64,000 nucleotides of DNA from Malaciobacter marinus. Its GTDB lineage: Bacteria > Campylobacterota > Campylobacteria > Campylobacterales > Arcobacteraceae. The stretch is taken from contig NZ_CP032101.1 of assembly GCF_003544855.1 (NCBI RefSeq), forward strand, positions 2,604,001 through 2,668,000, given 5' to 3'. The notes under the pieces were generated by a model that made no database searches, was not told the origin of the DNA, and saw nothing but the letters and a program-made list of their open reading frames with translations. Shown in pieces: positions 1 through 7,853 of this stretch (position 1 is the first letter of the stretch; each line of letters opens with the position of its first letter). A program made the translations under genes and the position numbers.

Positions 1-99
1 ATAAGTCATAATGTAAAAGAAGAGATAAATTTAGAAGATATTTATCAAGCTACAAATGTTCTTGCAAACTCTTTATTAAGTCTTGCAAATGAGAAATAA
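1..99 (+). CDS. C-terminal end of an unidentified protein (cut by window start)
   Basis: An open frame enters at base 1 and ends at a TAA at 97-99, giving 32 residues that end in SLANEK. It is followed within 11 bases by a perfect hairpin, which is what a real gene end looks like. The tail is helical and polar and contains no motif I recognise. The gene converges on pyrC. Family cannot be named from this fragment. Confidence 0.6.
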   Translation: MSHNVKEEINLEDIYQATNVLANSLLSLANEK

Positions 100-109
100 T
101 AGTTAGTTA

Positions 110-144
110 AATTAAAAGTAACAGATTAACTGTTACTTTTAATT
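110..144. terminator. Bidirectional terminator between the convergent first gene and pyrC
   Basis: A perfect 15-bp inverted repeat has arms at 110-124 and 130-144 with a 5-base loop. The outer bases are A- and T-rich on both sides, so it can end transcripts from either strand. The right arm overlaps the pyrC stop codon (143-145). Confidence 0.85.
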
Positions 145-1429
145 ATTTTGTTATGCACTCTGGAAATTTATAAACTACATTCCCATTTTTTATAGTATAA
201 ACAGCAGCACCTTTGAGCTTTTCATATAATAAAGGTGAATTTTTAGATTTTGATTTATTTAAATTATCATCATAAATATATTCTAAATTTGGATCAAGTA
301 TAGCTATATCTGCTAACATACCTTTATCAATTTTCCCTTTGTTTTCTAGTTTTAGTAATTTAGCTGGTTTATAAGATGTTAATTCAACCATTTTATTTAA
401 AGAAATTACATTATCTTCAACTAATTTAAGAGTTAATGGAACTAATGTTTGTAATCCTAAAATACCAAATGGTGCTTTTTCAAACTCTACAAATTTTTCA
501 TCACTATGGTGTGGAGCATGGTCTGTTGCAATAACATCAACAAGTCCATTTTTTAATCCTTCTCTCATAGCTTCCATATCTCTTTGGCTTCTTAGAGGTG
601 GAGACATTTTGTAGTTTGTATCATAAGTAAGTAATTTTTTATCAGTAAATGAGAAGTGGTGTGGAGCAACTTCACAAGTAACATTTATTCCCTCTTTTTT
701 TGCAAGTGCAATCAACTTTAAAGACCACTCTGAACTTACATGTGCAATATGAATATGACCGCCAGTTAATTTTGCTAAAAGCATATCTCTTGCAACCATA
801 ATTTCTTCTTTTTCACTTGGCATACCTTTTAACCCAAGTATTGTTGAAATTTCACCTTCATTCATAACTCCTCTGTGTGCTAAGCAACAATCCTCTGAGT
901 GAGAAATTACAAATGAGTTAAAACTTGAAGCGTACTCTAAAGCACTTCTCATTACTGAACTATCTGTAACAGGTAATCCATCATCTGAGAATGCAACAGC
1001 ACCTGCTTCAATCATATCTCCCATTTCAACAATTGATTCTCCTTTAAATCCTTTAGAGATTGCTCCAATAGGGAGTAAATCAATTAAGCCTATATTTTTA
1101 GATTTTGCTATCATTGCTTCTGTAATAGAACGATTGTCATTTAATGGATTAGTATTTGCCATAGGTAAGCATGTAGTTACACCACCTGCAACAGCAGCTT
1201 TACTTCCTGATTCTAAATCATCTTTATATTCATATCCTGGATCTCTAAAATGAACATGCATATCAATTAATCCAGGAACGATTAGCATACCTTCTGCATT
1301 TATTGTTTCATCAACAGTTACATCTTCATGATTAATAATATCAATAATCTTATCATTTTCAATAAGTACATTTGCTTTTTGCGTATTGTCATTATTTACT
1401 ATTGTTCCATTTTTTATTAGTAAACGCAT
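143..1429 (-). CDS. pyrC: Dihydroorotase
   Basis: Zinc amidohydrolase that closes N-carbamoyl-L-aspartate to dihydroorotate, the third step of pyrimidine synthesis, in the cytoplasm. The 428-residue length fits class I dihydroorotases. The metal-binding HVH is at residues 58-60 within DMHVHFRDPG, the substrate segment MANTNP is at 90-95, conserved Asp149/150 sit in AFSDDGLP, and the catalytic Asp303 sits in ATDHAPH. The start has an AAGGG ribosome site that lies inside the end of pyrB. Only 7 bases separate the two genes, so they form an operon in the order pyrB-pyrC. The family call is secure; the only doubt is that catalytically dead pyrC-like paralogues exist, but here the metal ligands are intact. 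Confidence 0.96.
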   Translation of the reverse strand: MRLLIKNGTIVNNDNTQKANVLIENDKIIDIINHEDVTVDETINAEGMLIVPGLIDMHVHFRDPGYEYKDDLESGSKAAVAGGVTTCLPMANTNPLNDNRSITEAMIAKSKNIGLIDLLPIGAISKGFKGESIVEMGDMIEAGAVAFSDDGLPVTDSSVMRSALEYASSFNSFVISHSEDCCLAHRGVMNEGEISTILGLKGMPSEKEEIMVARDMLLAKLTGGHIHIAHVSSEWSLKLIALAKKEGINVTCEVAPHHFSFTDKKLLTYDTNYKMSPPLRSQRDMEAMREGLKNGLVDVIATDHAPHHSDEKFVEFEKAPFGILGLQTLVPLTLKLVEDNVISLNKMVELTSYKPAKLLKLENKGKIDKGMLADIAILDPNLEYIYDDNLNKSKSKNSPLLYEKLKGAAVYTIKNGNVVYKFPECITK

Positions 1430-1436
1430 ATTTAAA

Positions 1437-2369
1437 TTACCCTTTTCTATTTTGATTCAAAATATTTAATACTGCCATTCTTATAGCAACTCCATTTTCA
1501 ACTTGGTCTAAAATTACTGACCTTTGTGAGTCTGCCACATCTGAATTTATCTCTACTCCCCTATTTATAGGCCCAGGATGCATAATTATTGCATCTTTAT
1601 TTGATAATTTGATACGCTCTTTATTAAGTCCAAAAAACTTTGAATACTCTCTAATTGAAGGAACTAAAGACTCATTTTGTCTTTCTAATTGAATTCTCAT
1701 CATAATAATTACATCACTTCCTTCAACAGCCTCTTCCATAGTTTTACATACTTTACAATTAAATACTTCAGAGTATTTTGGAATCATAGTTGCTGGACCA
1801 AAAATCCTAACATTCATTCCTAACTTGTTCATTGCCCAGATGTTAGATCTAGCAACTCTACTATGTAAAATATCTCCTATAATTGAAACATTTAATCCTT
1901 CTAATGTTCCTTTATGTTCTTTAATAGTAAACAAATCAAGTAATGCTTGAGTTGGATGTTCATTTGCTCCATCGCCTGCATTTACTACTGAGGCATCTAT
2001 ATTATTAGCAACAAAACTTGCGGCACCTGATGCACTATGTCTTAATACGAAAATATCTGTTTTCATTGATTGCATATTTTTAATTGTATCAACTAAAGTT
2101 TCACCTTTAGAGACACTACTTGAAGAAGAACTGAAGTTAATAGCATCTGCAGCTAACCTTTTTGCAGCAGTTTCAAATGACACTCTTGTTCTAGTAGAGT
2201 TTTCAAAAAAAGCATTTATTACTGTTTTTCCATGTAGTAATTTATCTTTTTTTATTTCTGAATTGTTTAAGTCTTTAAACTGCTGTGCTGAATCTAAAAA
2301 ATATAAAATTTCTTCTTTAGACAACTCTCTTAATCCGATAAGATCTTTCTTATTATAAACTATATCCAT
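1437..2369 (-). CDS. pyrB: Aspartate carbamoyltransferase, catalytic subunit
   Basis: Transfers a carbamoyl group from carbamoyl phosphate to aspartate, the committed step of pyrimidine synthesis. The protein is 310 residues. The carbamoyl-phosphate loop STRTR is at 58-62, followed by HPTQALLDL in the middle and the MHPGPINRG segment near the C-terminus, all diagnostic of the family. I place the start at the ATG at 2369, not at a TTG six bases upstream, because the AAGGG ribosome site at 2376-2380 abuts that TTG but is ideally spaced from the ATG. It is the first gene of the pyrB-pyrC operon. No pyrI regulatory subunit is adjacent. Confidence 0.96.
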   Translation of the reverse strand: MDIVYNKKDLIGLRELSKEEILYFLDSAQQFKDLNNSEIKKDKLLHGKTVINAFFENSTRTRVSFETAAKRLAADAINFSSSSSSVSKGETLVDTIKNMQSMKTDIFVLRHSASGAASFVANNIDASVVNAGDGANEHPTQALLDLFTIKEHKGTLEGLNVSIIGDILHSRVARSNIWAMNKLGMNVRIFGPATMIPKYSEVFNCKVCKTMEEAVEGSDVIIMMRIQLERQNESLVPSIREYSKFFGLNKERIKLSNKDAIIMHPGPINRGVEINSDVADSQRSVILDQVENGVAIRMAVLNILNQNRKG

Positions 2370-2688
2370 AAACAACCCTTATTTTTTTGCAAACTGATAA
2401 TTATAACTATTTTAATCTTAATAAAATATTTATTATTTATAATTTTTTATATGAAAATTAGTTTCATTTTAAGTTTAAATAGATAATCTTGCTATACATC
2501 CATTTTACTTTTCTTATAAAAATATATTAATTTATACGTTGTTATTTTATTTGATTTTTCAATTGATACTTGTACTTTAAAAGTATATTCTTTTATATTT
2601 ATAACTTAGCAATATAATTTTAGATTTATGTTTTGTTTAATTTTTATATTTAATTTTCAAAATAGATTTAGAAGAAGCTTTAAATTTC
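2370..2688. other. Gap between pyrB start and glnK1 end; probable pyrB promoter
   Basis: About 320 very AT-rich bases with no convincing gene. On the minus strand a TATAAT hexamer at 2400-2405 lies about 30 bases upstream of the pyrB ATG and is the best -10 candidate; no clear -35 is seen. At the far end, imperfect complementary arms at 2674-2679 and 2695-2700 overlap the glnK1 stop and could be a weak hairpin, but without a U tract. Confidence 0.4.
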
Positions 2689-3069
<381 letters not shown>

Positions 3070-3111
3070 TTAAATTAATATTATCTTAAATTTTAGTATA
3101 CAAAAGAAGCA

Positions 3112-4299
3112 TTAAAATGCTCTTTTAAACTCTGGATATGCTTCAAGACCGCACTCTTCTACATCTAAGCCTTGCATCTCTTCTTCATTATGCGCTCTAA
3201 GAGCTACAATTTTATTTAACATAAATAAAACTACATATGAAACAACAAAAGCAAATATACCAATAACAAGTACACCTTTTAATTGTCCAAAAAATGTAAT
3301 ATCTTGACCATTACTAGCAAATATACCAACAGCTAAAGTACCCCAAATACCATTTACTAAATGAACAGAAAGGGCACCAACTGGATCATCAATTCTTAGT
3401 TTATCAAAAAATGATACTGCAAATACAACTAATGTTCCACCAATTGCACCAATTAATATTGGAGTATAAATATTATATAAATCAGGTCCAGCAGTAATTG
3501 CAACTAATCCACCTAAAGCTCCATTTAATATCATTGTTATATCTAACTTTGAATATTTTATATACATTATAATAGATACCATTATAGCTCCAGCAAGTCC
3601 TGCTGTATTTGTATTTAAAATAGTAAGAGCAACTGCATTTGCACTCTCTTTACTAGCAATTGAGCCAACACTTCCACCATTAAATCCAAACCAACCAATC
3701 CATAATAACATTGCACCTAAAGTAACTAAAGGAATATTTGAAGCTGGAATTACTCTAACTCCTCCAGTTTTAGGATATCTTCCTTTTCTGTTTCCAATAA
3801 TTAAAATTGCAGCTAATAATGCCCAACCTCCTGTACTATGAATTACAGTTGAACCAGCTAAATCATACATACTTAAATTTAATGTTGTATTTTCTAAAAA
3901 GTTTGCACCCCAAGTAACATTTACTACAAGAGGATAAATAACAGATGCCATTAATACTGTAAAAAATGCTAAAGGAATAACCTTTGCTCTTTCACTAACT
4001 CCTCCACTCATAATATTTACTACTTTTCCTACAAATGCCATTTGGAAAAGAAAAGCTGCCCACTTACTCATACTATCACTTCCAAAATCACCAAATGCAA
4101 TTGAGTACCCAAAAAGTAAAAAGGCCAAAGAAGCAACTGCATAAATTAAAGTATTGATTGTTAAGACTGCTGTAACATTTTTTGTTCTTACAAGTCCTGC
4201 TTCAAGCATAGCAAAACCTGGTACCATAAAAATGATTAATACCATTGCAAAAATAGCAAAGAAGGTATCTAGCACATAAGATATTGATTCAATCTCCAT
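3112..4299 (-). CDS. amt: Ammonium transporter (first copy)
   Basis: Inner-membrane ammonium channel of the Amt/Mep/Rh family, 395 residues with about eleven hydrophobic segments. The N-terminus contains the family motif FAMLEAGLVRTKN. Both pore histidines are in place: one in STVIHSTGGW and one in GALSVHLVNGIWGT. The ATG is preceded by GAGGATAA. It is followed by glnK1, the normal Amt-PII pairing. It is shorter and clearly divergent from the second Amt (4776-5990), so this is an old duplication or separate acquisition. It has its own promoter because a terminator precedes it at 4394-4418, and a 17-bp palindrome lies 71 bases upstream of the start. Confidence 0.95.
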   Translation of the reverse strand: MEIESISYVLDTFFAIFAMVLIIFMVPGFAMLEAGLVRTKNVTAVLTINTLIYAVASLAFLLFGYSIAFGDFGSDSMSKWAAFLFQMAFVGKVVNIMSGGVSERAKVIPLAFFTVLMASVIYPLVVNVTWGANFLENTTLNLSMYDLAGSTVIHSTGGWALLAAILIIGNRKGRYPKTGGVRVIPASNIPLVTLGAMLLWIGWFGFNGGSVGSIASKESANAVALTILNTNTAGLAGAIMVSIIMYIKYSKLDITMILNGALGGLVAITAGPDLYNIYTPILIGAIGGTLVVFAVSFFDKLRIDDPVGALSVHLVNGIWGTLAVGIFASNGQDITFFGQLKGVLVIGIFAFVVSYVVLFMLNKIVALRAHNEEEMQGLDVEECGLEAYPEFKRAF

Positions 4300-4369
4300 A
4301 AATTATCCTCTAAATGATTTTTATATAGAATAATTATAATAAGAAATTTAAAAGTAGAACTATTTTTTT

Positions 4370-4386
4370 TGTATATATTTTATACA
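4370..4386. promoter_or_regulatory. Palindromic operator upstream of amt1
   Basis: TGTATA-TATTT-TATACA, a perfect 6-5-6 palindrome. On the minus strand a TATAAT -10 hexamer sits at 4333-4338, so 31 bases separate it from the palindrome. The same palindrome occurs upstream of amt2 with a 32-base separation. The -35 region of this promoter is poor, which would fit an activator-dependent promoter (inference). Confidence 0.6.
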
Positions 4387-4393
4387 TTTGTTT

Positions 4394-4417
4394 AAAAAGA
4401 GGCATCATGCCCCTTTT

Positions 4418-4418
<1 letters not shown>
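4394..4418 (-). terminator. Terminator of the amt2-glnK2 operon
   Basis: Read on the minus strand the sequence folds as AAAAAGGGGC, loop ATGAT, GCCTCTTTTT, a 10-bp stem with one G-U pair that ends in five T. It touches the glnK2 stop codon (4418-4420). It separates this operon from amt1-glnK1. Confidence 0.8.
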
Positions 4419-4759
<341 letters not shown>

Positions 4760-4775
4760 TCAATCCTTTATATAA

Positions 4776-5990
4776 TTATGATCTTTTAAATTCAGGATAA
4801 GCTTCTAAACCTGTTTCATGAATATCAAGACCATTAATTTCTGTCTCCTCATCAACTCTTAATCCAATTACTAAATCAAGAACTTTCCATACAATAAATG
4901 ATGAAACAAATACAAAAATACCAATTACAACTACACCTTTAATCTGTGCAAAAAATGAAACATCTGGATTAAAAATACCAACTGCTAATGTTCCCCAAAT
5001 ACCTGCAACTAAGTGAACAGAAAGTGCACCAACTGGATCATCAATTTTTAATTTATCCCATAAAGGAACTGCAATTACAACTAAAACTCCACCTACAATA
5101 CCTTCAATAAAAGAAATAACCATTCCCAAATCAGGTCCTGCTGTTACAGAAACAAGTCCTGCTAAAGCACCATTTAACACCATTGTTAAATCCACTTTTT
5201 TGTAAATTAATTGTGTTAATATTGCTGCTGCTATTGCACCAGCACAAGCAGCCATATTTGTATCTGCAATAACTAAAGCAATACCATCAATATCTGCTTT
5301 ACTTCCTAAAGCTAATTGTGAACCACCATTAAATCCAAACCAACCCATCCATAAAATAAATGTACCAAGTGTTGCTAATGTTAAGTTTGAACCAGGAATT
5401 GGTCTTACATTACCATTTTTACCATACTTGCCTTTTCTTGCTCCAAGAATTAAAACTCCAGCAAGTGCAGCCCAACCACCAACAGAGTGTACAATTGTAG
5501 AACCAGCAAAGTCAGAAAATCCTGCAAGAATTCCACCTAATTCACTTCCACCCCATGTCCAGTGACCCTGAATTGGATAAATTACACCACTTAATACAAC
5601 TACAAATATAAGAAATGGCCATAGTTTCATTCTTTCTGCAATTGTTCCTGAAATAACAGAAGCTGCTGTTGCTACAAATACAACTTGAAAAAAGAAATCA
5701 GCCATAACTGGATATCCCATAGCTTCATTTGTTTTACCTGAAAGCATTGCTCCACTTCCAATAAATGATGAACCATCTCCATACATAAAGTTATATCCTA
5801 CAAAATAGAACATAATACAAGATATTGCAAAAAGTGCAATATTTTTCGTAAGTACAGTTGCATTATTTTTTGTTCTAGTAAGACCAGCCTCTAACATAGC
5901 AAACCCAGCTGCCATCCACATAACAAGAATTCCTGCAAATACAAACAAGAACCCATCTAAGATATATTTTACATCAGCAAAATTTTCCAT
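4776..5990 (-). CDS. amt: Ammonium transporter (second copy)
   Basis: Amt-family ammonium channel, 404 residues, with the N-terminal FAMLEAGLTRTKN motif and both pore histidines (STIVHSVGGW and GALSVHLVAGIWGT). It ends EAYPEFKRS, nearly the same tail as the first Amt (EAYPEFKRAF); this cytoplasmic tail touches PII proteins in the family. The start has a strong AAAAGGAGACTT ribosome site. It heads the amt2-glnK2 operon. A good promoter lies at 6018-6046 and a 17-bp palindrome at 6056-6072. It diverges from the glnD operon. Confidence 0.95.
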   Translation of the reverse strand: MENFADVKYILDGFLFVFAGILVMWMAAGFAMLEAGLTRTKNNATVLTKNIALFAISCIMFYFVGYNFMYGDGSSFIGSGAMLSGKTNEAMGYPVMADFFFQVVFVATAASVISGTIAERMKLWPFLIFVVVLSGVIYPIQGHWTWGGSELGGILAGFSDFAGSTIVHSVGGWAALAGVLILGARKGKYGKNGNVRPIPGSNLTLATLGTFILWMGWFGFNGGSQLALGSKADIDGIALVIADTNMAACAGAIAAAILTQLIYKKVDLTMVLNGALAGLVSVTAGPDLGMVISFIEGIVGGVLVVIAVPLWDKLKIDDPVGALSVHLVAGIWGTLAVGIFNPDVSFFAQIKGVVVIGIFVFVSSFIVWKVLDLVIGLRVDEETEINGLDIHETGLEAYPEFKRS

Positions 5991-6017
5991 AAGTCTCCTT
6001 TTGGTTTTTATGCTTTC

Positions 6018-6046
6018 AGTATAAAATATAAATTTTAGATTGTAAA
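6018..6046 (-). promoter_or_regulatory. Sigma-70 type promoter of amt2-glnK2
   Basis: On the minus strand a -35 TTTACA (6041-6046) and a -10 TATACT (6018-6023) are separated by exactly 17 bases; each hexamer matches five of six consensus bases. The predicted start of transcription is about 20 bases upstream of the amt2 ATG. Confidence 0.65.
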
Positions 6047-6055
6047 CACATATTA

Positions 6056-6072
6056 TGTATATTTTATATACA
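6056..6072. promoter_or_regulatory. Palindromic operator upstream of amt2
   Basis: TGTATA-TTTTA-TATACA, the same 6-5-6 palindrome as at 4370-4386. It lies just upstream of the amt2 -35 hexamer, centred near -53, a position suited to an activator. It is also 80 bases from the related site in the divergent glnD-operon promoter. Confidence 0.6.
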
Positions 6073-6151
6073 ATATATTATATATTTTTTATTCATTTAG
6101 TTTTAAATCTTTTATTTAACACCTTTACAAATAAAATTAATTTATATACAA

Positions 6152-6180
6152 TTGAATAGTTTTTATACATAATTTATAAT
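6152..6180 (+). promoter_or_regulatory. Promoter of the glnD operon with overlapping operator-like site
   Basis: A -35 TTGAAT (6152-6157) and -10 TATAAT (6175-6180) are 17 bases apart and lie about 50 bases before the first gene at 6230. A TGAATA-GTTTT-TATACA sequence at 6153-6169 matches the amt palindrome with one mismatch and covers the -35 and spacer. A protein bound there would block this promoter, which suggests negative autoregulation (inference). Confidence 0.55.
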
Positions 6181-6229
6181 ATAAATAGGTTTTAATTTTA
6201 GTATTATTAAAGTATTAAAAGGAGTACTA

Positions 6230-7090
6230 ATGAGAGAGTTTTTAGAAGTATATGAAGAGAACCAAGAGAAAGTTGATTATTTTTTACAAGAGAGTTTAAG
6301 AAATATAGGAAAATTATCTTCACATAAAAAAATAAATTTTGCACAACTATTTAATCTTTTTCCTTCACTTGAGTTAGTATATATTGTAGATAAAAATACA
6401 AAACATCAAACTTCAGATGATATTTATAAGAATAAGACTGACAATAGAGGTAAAGATAAAGATAGATCACATTTAATTTCAAAACTTGAATTGAAAAATA
6501 ATCATATAGCTTTTTCAAAACCTTATATAAGTAGTGCCACTAGAAATAATTGTATTACACTATCAATTAAAGAAAATGATGAAATTATATTTTTAGATTT
6601 TAGATTAGATATCTTACTTGAAAAATTAAACTTGATTGAGTTACATAAGCCTTTTCATGCTATGACAAGAAGTTTTTATCTTTTTGTAGGTTTTTCAATG
6701 ATTACCCTAGCAGTAATTACAATCTTATTTTCATTGTATGATTTTATACTATATTTATTCCAAAACCAAGATATTAAATTAGAGTTTATGTTTAAACCAA
6801 TAATAGCACTTACTTTAGGTATGGCTATTTTTGATTTAGCAAAAACCATTTTAGAACAAGAGGTATTTTTCAAATCCTATGCAAAAAGCTCAAGAGTTGA
6901 AACAAAAATGATAACAAAATTTTTGATTACTATTATTATTGCTTTATCAATTGAAGCCCTAATTGTTGTATTTAAAATAGCTATTGATGGATATGAAGAG
7001 ATGATTAATGCATTATATTTAATCTCTGGTGTATCAATAATATTAGTTGCTTTAGCAATATTTGTTTATTTAGATAAAAAGAAAAAATAA
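6230..7090 (+). CDS. Membrane protein with Cache/PDC-like sensor segment, function unknown
   Basis: 286 residues. The first ~145 residues are soluble and contain a LELVYIVDKNTKH strand followed by FSKPYISSATRN and a LDFRLD strand, the pattern of a PDC/Cache-type sensing fold. After it come about four hydrophobic segments (roughly 150-172, 186-204, 225-247, 258-280) ending in a short basic tail. There is no kinase, cyclase or methyl-accepting domain. The start follows a good AAAAGGAG site. It is the first gene of an operon with the NtrC-like gene and glnD, so a role in sensing nitrogen status or regulating its partners is possible, but this rests on position alone. I do not recognise an experimentally characterised homologue. 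Confidence 0.7.
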   Translation: MREFLEVYEENQEKVDYFLQESLRNIGKLSSHKKINFAQLFNLFPSLELVYIVDKNTKHQTSDDIYKNKTDNRGKDKDRSHLISKLELKNNHIAFSKPYISSATRNNCITLSIKENDEIIFLDFRLDILLEKLNLIELHKPFHAMTRSFYLFVGFSMITLAVITILFSLYDFILYLFQNQDIKLEFMFKPIIALTLGMAIFDLAKTILEQEVFFKSYAKSSRVETKMITKFLITIIIALSIEALIVVFKIAIDGYEEMINALYLISGVSIILVALAIFVYLDKKKK

Positions 7091-7100
7091 AGGATAAGAA

Positions 7101-7853
7101 ATGCAAGAGTTTATAGCCGCATCATCAAACTCTAAAGAGATTTTAAATTCAGCCAAACTTTTACAAGCTGTAAATATTCATGCTTTAATATATGGAGAAA
7201 CAGGAGTAGGGAAAAAAACTTTAGCAAAGTTTATTACTCCTGATGCAAAAGTATTTACATGCTATGAACTACAAAAAGATATTTCTCAAAAAGTTTTAGA
7301 TATCAATAAACAAACTATTATTATAGAAAAAATAGAAGAACTAACCAATATTGATCTTCTTTTATCTTGGATAGAAGAGAATGAGATTAGAATAATTGCA
7401 ACAACACAAGCAAAAAAACTAAATCAAAAATTAAATGATTTTTTCTCTATTACCCTTTCAATTCCACCTTTAAACCAAAGAGAAGATGATTTAAAACTAC
7501 TAACTCAAAAGTTTTCAAATGAAGCAAGTAAAGTTTTAAGAACAGAGAAGATACTTCCTTCAAAACTTATGCTAAATACAAATAAAAATGCCCATAGTTT
7601 AAGAAAGTCTATATATTTTTCTTATCTTTTTGAAACAGTAGGCGAAGATGAAATTCTTATGTTTTTAGAAAACTATATGTTTACAAACTTACAAGGAGAG
7701 AACTCTTATAAAGATTTCTTGTATCTTTTTGAAGTACCTTTATTAAAAGCAGCCAAGAAAAAATATAAGTCGCAAGTTCAAATGGCAAAATATTTAGGAT
7801 TAAATAGAATTACCCTAAGAAAAAAACTAGATACACACAAAGAGTTATTATGA
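7101..7853 (+). CDS. Shortened NtrC-like regulator (degenerate AAA+ domain plus Fis-type HTH)
   Basis: 250 residues, far shorter than NtrC (about 470). There is no receiver domain. The AAA+ part has a Walker A GETGVGKK near residues 33-40, a Walker-B-like strand IIIEKIEEL in which the usual DE pair is altered, and an IPPLNQREDDL segment like that of sigma-54 activators. The GAFTGA loop needed to contact sigma-54 is not present; the stretch between Walker A and B is much shortened. The last ~40 residues (KSQVQMAKYLGLNRITLRKKL) form a Fis-type helix-turn-helix. It sits 10 bases after the membrane protein gene and overlaps glnD by four bases (ATGA). Likely a DNA-binding nitrogen regulator acting without sigma-54, by analogy with the GAFTGA-less NtrC of Rhodobacter capsulatus; its target is inferred. 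Confidence 0.75.
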   Translation: MQEFIAASSNSKEILNSAKLLQAVNIHALIYGETGVGKKTLAKFITPDAKVFTCYELQKDISQKVLDINKQTIIIEKIEELTNIDLLLSWIEENEIRIIATTQAKKLNQKLNDFFSITLSIPPLNQREDDLKLLTQKFSNEASKVLRTEKILPSKLMLNTNKNAHSLRKSIYFSYLFETVGEDEILMFLENYMFTNLQGENSYKDFLYLFEVPLLKAAKKKYKSQVQMAKYLGLNRITLRKKLDTHKELL

